A DNA stretch of 64,000 bases from DATCKG01 sp036562385 (GCA_036562385.1 DATCKG010000045.1:1-64000), one strand, 5' to 3'; positions 7,769 through 17,251 are shown, counted from the first letter of the stretch. Made by a program: numbers and translations. Notes: a model not told the origin generated them from the sequence alone.

Positions 7769-10345
7769 ATGGCAGAGGAGAGGTTCGACTTCCGAACGCT
7801 GGAGCCCAAGTGGCAGAAGCGCTGGGCTGAGGAACAGATTTACAAGACGGAGTGGGACGATACCAAGCCCAAGTACTACGCCCTGGAGATGTTCCCGTAT
7901 CCGTCCGGGAAGCTGCACATGGGCCATGTCCGCAACTACACTATTGTGGACGCCATCGCACGCTACCGGCGGATGGCCGGCTACAACGTCCTGCATCCCA
8001 TCGGGTTTGACTCCTTCGGCATGCCGGCGGAAAACGCCGCCATTCAGCACGGCGCCGACCCGGCGGTCTGGACCAAGACCAACATCGCCGAGATGGAAAA
8101 GCAGCTCCGGCGCCTGGGCTACAGCTACGACTGGGACCGGACGGTCTACACCTACCGGGAGGACTACTACCGGTGGACCCAGTGGATCTTCCTGCAGCTT
8201 TACAAGAGAGGGCTGGCTTACAAGAAGACGGCGCCGGTCAACTGGTGCCCCACCTGCCAGACGGTGCTGGCCAACGAGCAGGTAGAGGAGGGCCGGTGCT
8301 GGCGCTGCGACAGCGTGGTCACCAAGAAAAATTTGTCCCAGTGGTTCTTCCGCATCACCCAGTATGCGGATGAGCTTCTGGAGGACCTGAAGCTGCTGGA
8401 AAAGGGCTGGCCGGAACGGGTCCGGATCATGCAGACCAACTGGATCGGCCGCTCCGAGGGTTTGCAGATCGAGTTCACGTTGGAGCCCACGGGGGACAAG
8501 ATCCCGGTCTTTACCACCCGTCCCGACACGGTCTACGGGGTCACCTTCATGGTGGTGGCGCCGGAGCATCCCATCGTGGAGAAGATCTGCACGTCGGGCC
8601 TGGTGAGTGAGGAAAAGGTTCGGGAGATTCGGGCCTTCCAGGAACGGATGAAGACCCTGAGCGAAATCGAGCGCACCTCCACGGAGGCGGAGAAGGAAGG
8701 CGTACCGCTTGGGGTCAACGTCATCAACCCCTTCAACGGTGAGCCGGCCCAGCTGTGGATCGCCAACTACGTCCTGATGGACTACGGCACCGGCGCCGTC
8801 ATGGGCGTGCCGGCCCACGACCAGCGGGACTTTGAGTTTGCCAAAAAGTACGGGATTCCCATCAAGGTGGTCATTCAGAATCCGGACCACAGCCTGAAGG
8901 CCGAGGAAATGACCGAGGCTTACGTGGACCCGGGCATTATGGTGAACTCCGGCCCCTTTGACGGTACCCCCAACCTGGAGGGCATCGCCAAGGTGGCAGC
9001 CTACGCGGAGGAGAAGGGGATTGGCCGGCGCACCGTCCATTACCGCCTGCGGGACTGGCTGATCAGCCGGCAGCGGGCCTGGGGCGCGCCCATTCCCATC
9101 GTCTACTGTGACCGCTGCGGCACGGTCCCGGTGCCCGAGGATCAGCTTCCGGTGCGGCTCCCCGAAGGGCTCGTCTTTACCGGTGAGGGCGGAAGCCCCC
9201 TGGCCAGGCACGAGGGCTTTGTCCACACCACTTGCCCGCAGTGCGGTGGTCCGGCCCGTCGGGAGACCGACACCATGGACACCTTTGTGGATTCTTCCTG
9301 GTATTTCCTCCGCTACTGCGATCCCCACAACGACAAGGCGCCCTGGGATCCGGAAGTGGTCAACAAGTGGATGCCGGTGGACCAGTACGTGGGCGGCATC
9401 GAGCATGCGGTGCTGCACCTGCTCTACTCCCGCTTCATCACCAAGGCCCTGCGGGACATGGGGTACGTCAACGTGGACGAGCCCTTCGCGGCGCTGCTGA
9501 CCCAGGGCATGGTGATCAAGGACGGGGCGAAGATGTCCAAGTCCAAGGGCAACGTCGTCTCCCCGGAAGAGATGATCGAAAAGTACGGCGCCGACTCTTG
9601 CCGCTTGTTCATCCTCTTCGCCGCACCGCCGGAGCGGGATCTGGACTGGTCCGACGCCGGCATCGAAGGGGCCTACCGTTTTGTCAACCGGTTCTACCGC
9701 ATGGTGGTCAGCGCCGTTCCCATGTGGCAGCATGCGCGGTCGCTGCTGCCTGTCCGTCCCGGTGACGTGGCCGGGATGACCGGCGCCCTGTCCGAGGCGG
9801 AACTGACCGAGGCCATCGCCCGGTCCAGCCTCACCGCGGAGGATCGGGAACTGAGACGGGTGGTTCACACCACGGTCAAGCGGATCACCGCGGATCTGCA
9901 GGAACGCTTCGCGTTCAATACCGCGATCTCCGCATTGATGGAGCTGACCAACGCCGTTTACGCCTATCGGGAGCAGGTGCCCGAGGAGAAGCAGAACGCC
10001 CTGGTGCTGGCGGAGGCCATTCAGAAGGCGGTGCTTCTGATCGCGCCCTTCTGCCCGCACCTGGCCGACGAACTCTGGTCCCGGCTGGGCTACCCGCAGT
10101 CGGTGCACCTGGCCTCCTGGCCGTCCTACGACGAGGAGGCTACCCGGGCCGAGACGGTGGAGATCGTGGTCCAGATCAACGGCCGGGTCCGGGACCGGCT
10201 GACTGTACCGGCGGGGATCGACGCCGCCGAGATGCAGAAGGTCGCCCTGGCCTCCGAGAAGGTCCAGTCGCTGATCGCCGGCAAGCAGGTGGTCAAAGTC
10301 ATCCCAGTGCCCGGCAAGTTGGTCAACATCGTCGTGAAGGGATAA
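7769..10345 (+). CDS. leuS: Leucyl-tRNA synthetase
   Basis: Charges tRNA-Leu in the cytoplasm. The 858-residue protein is a class I synthetase of bacterial type: HIGH-type motif 'HMGH' at residues 50-53 in 'PYPSGKLHMGH', a Cys4 zinc site ('CPTC'..'CWRC'), a CP1 editing domain with the 'TRPDT' threonine-rich loop, and 'KMSKS' in 'GAKMSKSKGN'. Start ATG 7769, with AAGGAGG 12 bases upstream, a rather long spacing; no better in-frame start exists. Expression is controlled by the T-box leader directly upstream. Confidence 0.97.
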   Translation: MAEERFDFRTLEPKWQKRWAEEQIYKTEWDDTKPKYYALEMFPYPSGKLHMGHVRNYTIVDAIARYRRMAGYNVLHPIGFDSFGMPAENAAIQHGADPAVWTKTNIAEMEKQLRRLGYSYDWDRTVYTYREDYYRWTQWIFLQLYKRGLAYKKTAPVNWCPTCQTVLANEQVEEGRCWRCDSVVTKKNLSQWFFRITQYADELLEDLKLLEKGWPERVRIMQTNWIGRSEGLQIEFTLEPTGDKIPVFTTRPDTVYGVTFMVVAPEHPIVEKICTSGLVSEEKVREIRAFQERMKTLSEIERTSTEAEKEGVPLGVNVINPFNGEPAQLWIANYVLMDYGTGAVMGVPAHDQRDFEFAKKYGIPIKVVIQNPDHSLKAEEMTEAYVDPGIMVNSGPFDGTPNLEGIAKVAAYAEEKGIGRRTVHYRLRDWLISRQRAWGAPIPIVYCDRCGTVPVPEDQLPVRLPEGLVFTGEGGSPLARHEGFVHTTCPQCGGPARRETDTMDTFVDSSWYFLRYCDPHNDKAPWDPEVVNKWMPVDQYVGGIEHAVLHLLYSRFITKALRDMGYVNVDEPFAALLTQGMVIKDGAKMSKSKGNVVSPEEMIEKYGADSCRLFILFAAPPERDLDWSDAGIEGAYRFVNRFYRMVVSAVPMWQHARSLLPVRPGDVAGMTGALSEAELTEAIARSSLTAEDRELRRVVHTTVKRITADLQERFAFNTAISALMELTNAVYAYREQVPEEKQNALVLAEAIQKAVLLIAPFCPHLADELWSRLGYPQSVHLASWPSYDEEATRAETVEIVVQINGRVRDRLTVPAGIDAAEMQKVALASEKVQSLIAGKQVVKVIPVPGKLVNIVVKG

Positions 10346-10364
10346 CGGGGCTCCGGCAGCAGAA

Positions 10365-10401
10365 AGCCCCCTGAGGTCCGCCTGGCGGACTTCAGGGGGC
10401 T
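10365..10401. terminator. Bidirectional terminator between leuS and the ABC exporter
   Basis: A stem of about 17 bp (AGCCCCCTGA-G-GTCCGC with its complement) and a 3-base loop sits between convergent genes. It is flanked by T-containing stretches on both strands. Confidence 0.8.
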
Positions 10402-10422
10402 CTCTTCGCTGATGGACGAGGT

Positions 10423-12306
10423 TTATCCGGCGACTTCCGCACCGGCAAACTGGCTGTTGTACAACTCGGCGTAGAATCCGCCCCGGGCCAGCAGTTCCTG
10501 ATGGGTTCCCTGCTCCACGATCTGGCCCTCGTTCATGACCAGGATCACGTCGGCATCCTCGATGGTGGAGAGCCGGTGGGCGATCACAAAGCTGGTCCGG
10601 CCCTTCATCAGTGCCTTCATGGCCCGCTGGATGTGTAGCTCCGTCCGGGTGTCCACGTTGCTGGTGGCCTCGTCCAGGATCAGCACCGGCGGATCGGCCA
10701 GAATCGCCCGGGCGATGGTCAGAAGCTGCCGCTGCCCTTGCGAGATGTTGGAGGCTTCCTCATTCAGGACCGTGTCATACCCCTCCGGGAGGGTGCGGAT
10801 GAAGTGGTCCGCATGGGCGGCCCGGGCGGCCCGGATGATCTCCTCCTCTGTGGCATCGGGGCGCCCATAGGCGATGTTCTCCCGGATGGTGCCGCTGAAG
10901 AGCCAGGTGTCCTGCAGCACCATGCCGAACATCCGCCGCAACTGTTCCCGGCTCATCTGACGGATATCGACGCCGTCGATGGTGATCCGGCCGCTGTCGA
11001 TCTCGTAAAAGCGCATCAGCAGATTGACCAGGGTGGTCTTGCCGGCGCCGGTGGGGCCGACGATGGCCACCAGCTTGCCCGGCTCCACCCTCAGGTTCAG
11101 GTCCCGAATGACCGGCTGACCCGGCTTGTAACCGAAGGTCACGTGCTCAAAGACCACCTCGCCCCTGGGCGGATGGGGCACGACCACCGGATGCCGGGGA
11201 TCGGGTTCGACCTCCTGCTCATCCAGCAGTTCAAAGACCCGTTCCGCCGCGGCCACGGTGGCCTGAATGATGTTGACGATGTTGGCCGTCTGGACGATGG
11301 GGTGGGTGAACTGCCGGGAATACTGCATGAACGCCTGAATGTCGCCGATGGGCAGGGCCTGCCGGGTTACCAGGATGCCGCCTACCACACAGATGGCCAC
11401 ATATCCGATGTTGTTGATCACATTCATCAGCGGCATGATGATGCCGGAGATGAACTGGGCCCGCCACGCGGCTTCATACAGCTCCTCGTTGATCCGCCGG
11501 AACTCCGCCACGGAGGCCTTCTCCCGTCCGAAGGCCTTGACCACCTTGTGGCCGGTGAACATCTCCTCCACATGGCCGTTCAGCCGCCCCAGCGCGGCCT
11601 GCTGCTCCTTGAACTGGGGCTGGGATCGCCGGGCCACCGCGACGGTGACCAGCGCGGACAGCGGCAGGGTCAGGAGGCAGATGAAGGTGAGCAGCCGGCT
11701 GATGCTCAGCATCATCACTAGGACACCCATCAGGGTGACCATCGCCGTGATCAGTTGGGTGAGGCTCTGCTGAAGCGTACCGGCGATGATATCGACGTCG
11801 TTGGTGACTCGGCTCAGGATCTCGCCGTGGGTTCGGCTGTCGAAAAAACGGAGGGGAAGGCGGGCCAGCTTTTCGTTCACATCCTGTCGCAGGTCGTAAA
11901 CGGTCCGCTGGGCGACGCCTGCCATGACAAATCCCTGGATGTAGCCGAAACCAGCGCTGATGAGGTACAGCAGGGCGAGGATCAGCAGGATGCGCGACAA
12001 GTAGCCAAAATCTACCCCGGCGCCCGGGATTCCCGCGTACTTGGCCGTCATCCCTTCAAACAGCTTGGTGGTAGCCATGCCCAGCACCTTGGGGCTGACG
12101 ATGTTGAAGACCGTGCTCAGGATGGCCGCGATCAGCACCACCGCCAGCCGCCAGCAGTGGGGGCGAAGGTAGCGGAGCAGCCGGCGCAGGGTTCCCTTGA
12201 AATCCTTGGCCCGTTCCACCGGCAGGCCCACTGCCGGGCCCATTCCATGGCCCCGGTGAAACCCCGGTCCCCGGCGAAACCCGGGTCCCCGCGACGGATG
12301 GCTCAT
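10423..12306 (-). CDS. ABC multidrug-type exporter, canonical half (TMD-NBD)
   Basis: Half-transporter of 627 residues with an N-terminal six-helix exporter domain and a C-terminal ATPase. The first 35 residues are an unusual Arg/Gly/His/Pro-rich tail ('GPGFRRGPGFHRGHG'). The ATPase has Walker A 'GPTGAGKTT', signature 'ISQGQRQ' and Walker B 'LILDEATS' with the catalytic Glu intact. Its start overlaps the stop of the partner gene by 4 bases (ATGA), implying a heterodimer of the BmrCD/LmrCD/TM287-288 kind. The substrate cannot be told from sequence; the MarR gene upstream suggests drug or toxic-compound efflux. Confidence 0.9.
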   Translation of the reverse strand: MSHPSRGPGFRRGPGFHRGHGMGPAVGLPVERAKDFKGTLRRLLRYLRPHCWRLAVVLIAAILSTVFNIVSPKVLGMATTKLFEGMTAKYAGIPGAGVDFGYLSRILLILALLYLISAGFGYIQGFVMAGVAQRTVYDLRQDVNEKLARLPLRFFDSRTHGEILSRVTNDVDIIAGTLQQSLTQLITAMVTLMGVLVMMLSISRLLTFICLLTLPLSALVTVAVARRSQPQFKEQQAALGRLNGHVEEMFTGHKVVKAFGREKASVAEFRRINEELYEAAWRAQFISGIIMPLMNVINNIGYVAICVVGGILVTRQALPIGDIQAFMQYSRQFTHPIVQTANIVNIIQATVAAAERVFELLDEQEVEPDPRHPVVVPHPPRGEVVFEHVTFGYKPGQPVIRDLNLRVEPGKLVAIVGPTGAGKTTLVNLLMRFYEIDSGRITIDGVDIRQMSREQLRRMFGMVLQDTWLFSGTIRENIAYGRPDATEEEIIRAARAAHADHFIRTLPEGYDTVLNEEASNISQGQRQLLTIARAILADPPVLILDEATSNVDTRTELHIQRAMKALMKGRTSFVIAHRLSTIEDADVILVMNEGQIVEQGTHQELLARGGFYAELYNSQFAGAEVAG

Positions 12307-14033
12307 GCGGTCTTCACCCCTTTCATCTGGGAGGCGACGATCTCCTGATAGACGGGGCAGGTCCGGAGCAGTTCCTGGTGGGTGCCGATGCCGGCCACCC
12401 GGCCCTCGTCCAGCACGATGATCCGGTCGGCATCCACCACCGTGCTGACCCGCTGGGTGACGATGAAGACCGTGGCACCGGCGGTTTCCCGCCGCAGCGC
12501 TTCCCGCAACCGGGCTTCCGTCCGGAAGTCCAGGGCCGAGAAGGTGTCATCGAAGATGTAGATCTCAGGCCGCCGCACCAGGGCCCGGGCGATGGTCAGC
12601 CGCTGCTTCTGACCGCCCGACAGGTTGCTGCCGCCCTGGGTGATTTCCGCCTCCAGCCCGCCCTGCAACTGATCCACGAAGGCGGCCTGAGCCACCTCCA
12701 GGGCGTGCCTTATTTCCGCCTCCGAGGCATCCGGCTTGCCGAAGCGGATATTATCGGCCACGGTGCCGCTGAACAGCATGGGCCCCTGCGGCACGTACCC
12801 GATCTTGGCCCGGAGTTGTTCCTGGGTCATCTCCCGGATATCGACGCCGTTCACCAGGATGCTGCCGCTCTCGACGTCGTAGAAGCGAAGGATCAGGTTG
12901 ATCAGCGCCGACTTGCCGGATCCGGTGCTGCCGATGATTGCCGTCACCTCACCGGGGCCGGCTGTGAACGAGACGTCAGACAGCGTGGGCTGTTCGGCCC
13001 CCGGGTACCGGAAGGTGACGTGCCGGAACTCCACGGTGCCCCGGGGGGTCCCGGCGGGTTCCTGGGCCGGCTGCGGGGGATCCTGGATCCGGGGCTCTGT
13101 CGTCAGCACTTCCCAGATTCGGCTGGCGGAGGCCGACGCCCGGGGAACCATCACGAACATCATCGAGAAGATCATCAGGGAGAAGAGGATGTGGAAGACG
13201 TACTGGATGAACGCCATCAGGTCTCCCACCTGAATGGCGCCCTGATCGATACGGATCCCGCCGAACCAGAGCACCGCCACGGTGGTCAGGTTCATCACCA
13301 GCATCATCAGCGGTAGCAGCGCGGCCATGATCCGGTTGATGAGGATGGCGGTCTCCGTCAGGTCGCGGTTGGCTTCCTGGAAGCGGCGCTGCTCGTGCTG
13401 GGTCCGGTTGAAGGCCCGGATGACCCGGATGCCGGTCAGCCCCTCCCGTACCACCAGGTTGAGCCGGTCCATGTGCCGCTGCATCCTTTTGAACAGCGGA
13501 ATCACCTTGGACGCGGTGAGCCAGATGCCTACCGCCAGCACCGGGATGACCGCCAGGACCACCAGGGAAAGGGGCGGGTCCTTGGCCACAGCCAGGATCA
13601 GGCTGCCGGCGAACATGAGGGGCGAAAAGGCCATCATCCGCAGCAGGATGATCATCACCTGCTGCACCTGGAGGACGTCGTTGGTGGTGCGGGTGATCAG
13701 GGTGGCGGCGCCGAAGCGGTCAAACTCATAGAGGGAAAACTGCTCTACTTTTTCAAAGATCAGGTTCCGGAGATCCCGGCCGAAGCCGGCCGCCACCCGG
13801 GCGGAGAGATAGCTGGAAAGGACCGTCACGACGCCGACGGCCGCCGTCACCAGCAACATCAGACTGCCTACCTTGAGGATGTAGGCGGTATCGCTCCTGG
13901 CGATGCCGTTGTCCACGATATCGGACATCAGGGTGGGCAAATAAAGCTCCCCTATGGCCTGCAGCAGAAGGAGTGACAGCGACGCGGCAATCTGGAACCG
14001 ATATGGCTTCAGGTATTTGGCCAATTGCAGCAT
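12303..14033 (-). CDS. ABC multidrug-type exporter, degenerate-site half (TMD-NBD)
   Basis: 576-residue half-transporter: six membrane helices, then an ATPase with Walker A 'GSTGSGKSA', signature 'LSGGQKQR' and Walker B 'IYIFDDTFS'. The residue after the Walker B Asp is Asp, not the catalytic Glu, as in the degenerate subunit of heterodimeric exporters (for example TM287 and LmrC). The canonical partner is the next gene, overlapping by 4 bases. The pair would form one consensus and one degenerate ATP site. It starts about 40 bases downstream of the marR stop, so all three genes probably form one operon. Confidence 0.9.
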   Translation of the reverse strand: MLQLAKYLKPYRFQIAASLSLLLLQAIGELYLPTLMSDIVDNGIARSDTAYILKVGSLMLLVTAAVGVVTVLSSYLSARVAAGFGRDLRNLIFEKVEQFSLYEFDRFGAATLITRTTNDVLQVQQVMIILLRMMAFSPLMFAGSLILAVAKDPPLSLVVLAVIPVLAVGIWLTASKVIPLFKRMQRHMDRLNLVVREGLTGIRVIRAFNRTQHEQRRFQEANRDLTETAILINRIMAALLPLMMLVMNLTTVAVLWFGGIRIDQGAIQVGDLMAFIQYVFHILFSLMIFSMMFVMVPRASASASRIWEVLTTEPRIQDPPQPAQEPAGTPRGTVEFRHVTFRYPGAEQPTLSDVSFTAGPGEVTAIIGSTGSGKSALINLILRFYDVESGSILVNGVDIREMTQEQLRAKIGYVPQGPMLFSGTVADNIRFGKPDASEAEIRHALEVAQAAFVDQLQGGLEAEITQGGSNLSGGQKQRLTIARALVRRPEIYIFDDTFSALDFRTEARLREALRRETAGATVFIVTQRVSTVVDADRIIVLDEGRVAGIGTHQELLRTCPVYQEIVASQMKGVKTA

Positions 14034-14075
14034 ATGTGATACCCCTATGCGCTATATAAAGATGAAGTGAACCGG

Positions 14076-14582
14076 TCAGGCATCCCTGTGGTCCCCAGAT
14101 TCGGCCCGGTTTCGGGTCCGGCGCAGGGCTTCCAGCAGCACGCGGAAACTGCGGACCACAGCCTCGGTGTCCGCCTGCGATAACTCTGCCGTCACCTGGG
14201 CCCACTCCTCACGGATACGGCTCTCCAGCGCATCCAGCCGGCTCCGGGCCAGATCGGTGGGGAAGAGGCGGATGAGCCGTTGGTCCGCGGGATCCGGGCG
14301 CCTTTCCAGGTACCCTTCGGCCACCAAGCTGTCCACCATGCGGGAGACGTAGCTCTTGGCCGATTCGGCGCGCCGGGCCAGTTCGCTGAGGGTGATCCCG
14401 GGATGGTGGTTCACCTGCTTCAGCAAAATCAGGGTCATGGGCGGCAAGTTGAACTCCCGGAAGATGGGCCGAAAGCGATCGTGGATCGCGTGGGTCAAGT
14501 GGTGCCACAAATCCATCAGTTCGGTTCGCTGGCCGGTCAAGGGCGTCACCCCGTTCCCTTGGGAACGTTCTGTACGAAACAT
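14076..14582 (-). CDS. MarR-family transcriptional regulator
   Basis: Winged-helix repressor, about 168 residues from the ATG at 14582, with the MarR core 'LTLSELARRAESAKSYVSRMVDSLVAEGYLERR' region (recognition helix around SAKSYVSRMVD) and the wing 'RRPDPADQRLIRL'. A GTG at 14549 is an alternative start: a possible promoter (TTGCGC-17-TAGAGT, minus strand) ends right before the ATG, which would place the transcription start near it. It is first in a likely operon with the two exporter genes, so autoregulation and control of efflux are probable. Confidence 0.9.
   Translation of the reverse strand: MFRTERSQGNGVTPLTGQRTELMDLWHHLTHAIHDRFRPIFREFNLPPMTLILLKQVNHHPGITLSELARRAESAKSYVSRMVDSLVAEGYLERRPDPADQRLIRLFPTDLARSRLDALESRIREEWAQVTAELSQADTEAVVRSFRVLLEALRRTRNRAESGDHRDA
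14553..14568. promoter_or_regulatory. Candidate MarR operator
   Basis: CGTTCCC and GGGAACG are perfect 7-bp arms around a central TT, just downstream of the proposed promoter of the marR-exporter operon and between its two possible start codons. Size and place fit a MarR autoregulatory site. Confidence 0.45.
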
Positions 14583-14620
14583 ACTCTACACCCTGGCGGC
14601 GCCGAGCGCAACTATCAAGA

Positions 14621-14647
14621 AACCCCGGCGGGAAAGGCCGGGGTTTT
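14621..14647. terminator. Terminator between marR and the acyl-CoA dehydrogenase remnant
   Basis: 10-bp stem AAACCCCGGC / GCCGGGGTTT with a 7-base loop and T-rich flanks. On the minus strand it would end transcripts of the pseudogene before marR. Confidence 0.7.
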
Positions 14648-14697
14648 CCTTTCACGAGAACTGCTGCCGGGGCACGTGCTTGCCCAACCCCCCCGTG

Positions 14698-15341
14698 CTA
14701 TTCGTAGACCTTCTCGGCCTCAAATGCAGCGCCTGTGGCGTCGGCCTCCACATCCCGCCCCTCGGTGGGCCGCCGGGTAATCTCCTGAAAGTACTCGTGC
14801 TGGATCACCAGGTTCATGATCTCGTTGGTGCCAGTCCAGATCATGGTGAGGCGGGCGTCCCTGAGCAGTCGTTCCACAGGGAACACGTTGGTGTAGCGGA
14901 TGCCGCCCATGATCTGCATGGCATGGTTGGTGACCTCCCAGGCATCCTCGGTGGCTGGCCCACCAGGTTCTCTGCCGGGACCTCCACGTTTCGGAAGACC
15001 ACCCGACCGGTACCGCCTCCGCGGCTGCCCATCAGGCCGTAGATGTGGCCCACTTCCACCCCGGGGCCTCTGTCCACCAGGAAGGCCCTCATGCCCTCTT
15101 GAGGCGGGACATCCGGGTTCGTCCGGGCATAGACCAAAAAGTAGTCGGCTCCTTCTGTGCCGACGACGAATCGTTTCTGCCCGTTCAGGATGAAATAGTC
15201 GCCCTTGCGCACCGCCGTGGTGGTGGCACCGGAGAAGTCGGAGCCGCCCCGGGGTTCGGTCAGGCCCTCAGCGGTGAAGCGCCGGCGCCGAACTTCAGTC
15301 CGCACTGCCCGTTGCGTCTCGGTAAGCACAAAGTCGAACAT
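14698..15341 (-). pseudogene. Acyl-CoA dehydrogenase remnant (internal deletions and frameshift)
   Basis: Starts at ATG 15341 behind AAAGGGGAG with 'MFDFVLTETQRAVRTEVR', a typical acyl-CoA dehydrogenase N-terminus. It then jumps directly to the middle-domain motif 'GLTEPRGGSDFSGA', so roughly 100 residues of the N-terminal helical domain are absent. After 'NVEVPAENLVGQ' about 100 more residues are missing and the frame changes near 14955. The C-terminal 'MQIMGGIRYTNVFPVERLLRD' and 'WTGTNEIMN' segments continue in another frame to the stop at 14698. A full family member has about 380 residues, and this cannot be functional. Its own ribosome-binding site and terminator remain, so the decay looks fairly recent. 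Confidence 0.88.
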
Positions 15342-15507
15342 TATTCCCGCTCCCCTTTCTCCCCGGTTCAGCCTGCCTGCGGCCACCCGCCTGTCGATAC
15401 ATTTGGTACGCTAAACTTATTGATTTTTGGCCTGAAATGCTCACACTATGAATCAGAAGCACTATCGACAGCGCCTGACCGCGGGGGCGGGTGAGGAGGT
15501 CAAACAC

Positions 15508-15771
15508 ATGGACTACGTACAGGCGTTCGAACAGAAAAAGCGTCATCGCAGGAACGCGATCATTGCTGGCCTTCTTCTCGAGTTCGTGGGGGCCTCTGCC
15601 GTAGGCCAGATTCTGGGCGACACGGCCGGGTTGGTCTTTTTCCTCCTGGTGATCATCGGGTTCCTGGCATATATGTGGTGGGACTGGCGCTGTCCGGCGT
15701 GCCGGAAACGGCTTGCACCTGAGTTTGCGCACGGAGCCTGCCCCCACTGCGGGACGCGTCTGACCCCGTAA
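15508..15771 (+). CDS. Small membrane protein with C-terminal zinc ribbon
   Basis: 87 residues; no family name recognised. It has a basic N-terminus ('EQKKRHRRN'), a hydrophobic region of two likely membrane helices, 'AIIAGLLLEFVGASAVGQIL' then 'AGLVFFLLVIIGFLAYMWWDW', and a C-terminal CPAC...CPHC pair that would bind zinc as a rubredoxin-like knuckle. Start ATG 15508 with GGAGGT 7 bases upstream; an upstream ATG at 15448 in the same frame lacks such a site. It stands alone between the dehydrogenase remnant (divergent) and aceA (convergent) and has its own terminator. Confidence 0.75.
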   Translation: MDYVQAFEQKKRHRRNAIIAGLLLEFVGASAVGQILGDTAGLVFFLLVIIGFLAYMWWDWRCPACRKRLAPEFAHGACPHCGTRLTP

Positions 15772-15833
15772 CCGGTGATGCAGATCGCCGTACCCGAGTG
15801 GGTGAACGCCCAATTGCCCCGATGAACAGACAA

Positions 15834-15870
15834 AGACCAGGAAGCGGGGGAAGCTTCCTGGTCTCTTCTT
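15834..15870. terminator. Terminator between the zinc-ribbon gene and aceA
   Basis: 12-bp stem (15834-15845 with 15853-15864), 7-base loop, then CTTCTT. It could serve both convergent genes. Confidence 0.8.
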
Positions 15871-15911
15871 ATGGGAAACGCCAGTCGGGATCGGCGTGAG
15901 CGTCCGCGGGT

Positions 15912-17225
15912 TTATCGGGCACTGACGGGAGTGTCGTGGAACTGCTCCTCCTCGGTGGATCCCTTCAGTGCCAGGGTGGAGGACTGGCCGCCGGAGATGA
16001 CCTGGGACACCTCGTCGAAGTAGCCGGCACCGACCTCCCGCTGATGCTTCGTAGCGGTGTAGCCCTGTGCCTCCATGCTGAACTCCTTTTGCTGCAGCCG
16101 CACGTAGGCGGTCATGCCTTCCTCGGCGTAGCCCCGGGCCAGTTCGAACATCGAGGCGTTCAGGGCGTGGAAACCGGCCAGGGTGATGAACTGGAACTTG
16201 TACCCCATGGCCGCCAGCTCCCGCTGGAACCGGGCGATCTCCTCATCGCTGAGGTACCGCTTCCAGTTGAAGGAGGGCGAGCAGTTGTAGGCCAGCAGCT
16301 TATCGGGATACTCCCGATGAATCGCCTCGGCAAACTGTCGGGCCTCCTCCAGGTTCGGCGTGGAGGTCTCGCACCAGATCAGGTCGGCGTACGGGGCGTA
16401 GGCCAGACCCCGGGCGATGGCGGCCTCGATGCCGTTCCGGACCCGGAAGTACCCCTCCGGCGTCCGCTCGCCGGTGATGAACTGCCGGTCCCTGGGATCG
16501 ATGTCGCTGGTCAGCAGGGTGGCAGCCAGCGAGTCGGTGCGGGCGATGATAATGGTGGGCACACCCAGCACGTCGGCAGCCAGACGGGCCGCTGTCAGGG
16601 TCCGGATGTGCTGCTGAGTGGGTACCAGCACCTTGCCCCCCATGTGACCGCACTTCTTTTCGGAGGCCAGCTGGTCCTCGAAGTGGACGCCCGCGGCACC
16701 GGCCTCGATCATGGCCTTCATCAGTTCAAAGGCGTTCAGCGGACCGCCGAACCCGGCCTCCGCGTCGGCCACGATGGGAGCAAACCAGTAGATGTCGTTG
16801 TTGCCCTCGGCCCACGCGATCTGGTCGGCGCGCCGGAAGGCGTTGTTGATCCGCCGGACCACCGCGGGCACGCTGTTGGCCGGGTAGAGGCTCTGGTCGG
16901 GATACATGGTCTCGGCCAGGTTGTTGTCGGCCGCGACCTGCCACCCGCTCAGGTAGATGGCCTTCAGGCCCGCTTTCACCATCTGTACCGCCTGGTTGCC
17001 GGTGAGAGCACCCAGGGCCGGCACATAGTCCTCGGTGTGCAGCAGGTGCCACAGGCGCTCAGCCCCCATGCGGGCCAGGGTGTACTCCACCTGGATGGAA
17101 CCCCGCAGGCGGATCACATCCTCCGCGCTATAGTCCCGGCGGACCCCCTTCCAGCGGGGGTTGGTCGCCCACTCCTGCTCGAGGGCCGCGGCTTCCCTCT
17201 TAATGCGCTCCTTCAGATCGCTCAT
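15912..17225 (-). CDS. aceA: Isocitrate lyase
   Basis: Splits isocitrate into glyoxylate and succinate, the first step of the glyoxylate shunt. The 437-residue protein has the family signature 'KKCGHMGGK' with the catalytic Cys, the 'LYPANSVP' and 'GFGG' active-site segments, and the 'YNCSPSFNWK' motif. Start ATG 17225 at MSDLKERIKREA. It follows aceB by about 26 bases on the same strand; the two form a dedicated operon that allows growth on acetate or fatty acids. Confidence 0.97.
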   Translation of the reverse strand: MSDLKERIKREAAALEQEWATNPRWKGVRRDYSAEDVIRLRGSIQVEYTLARMGAERLWHLLHTEDYVPALGALTGNQAVQMVKAGLKAIYLSGWQVAADNNLAETMYPDQSLYPANSVPAVVRRINNAFRRADQIAWAEGNNDIYWFAPIVADAEAGFGGPLNAFELMKAMIEAGAAGVHFEDQLASEKKCGHMGGKVLVPTQQHIRTLTAARLAADVLGVPTIIIARTDSLAATLLTSDIDPRDRQFITGERTPEGYFRVRNGIEAAIARGLAYAPYADLIWCETSTPNLEEARQFAEAIHREYPDKLLAYNCSPSFNWKRYLSDEEIARFQRELAAMGYKFQFITLAGFHALNASMFELARGYAEEGMTAYVRLQQKEFSMEAQGYTATKHQREVGAGYFDEVSQVISGGQSSTLALKGSTEEEQFHDTPVSAR

Positions 17226-17251
17226 TCTCCATGTTCCCCTTTCTCTCGGAT

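Noticed and set aside
7637..10108. 823-codon minus-strand frame opposite leuS
   Set aside because: Composition-driven shadow in GC-rich coding DNA; the product has no recognisable domain while leuS on the other strand is certain.
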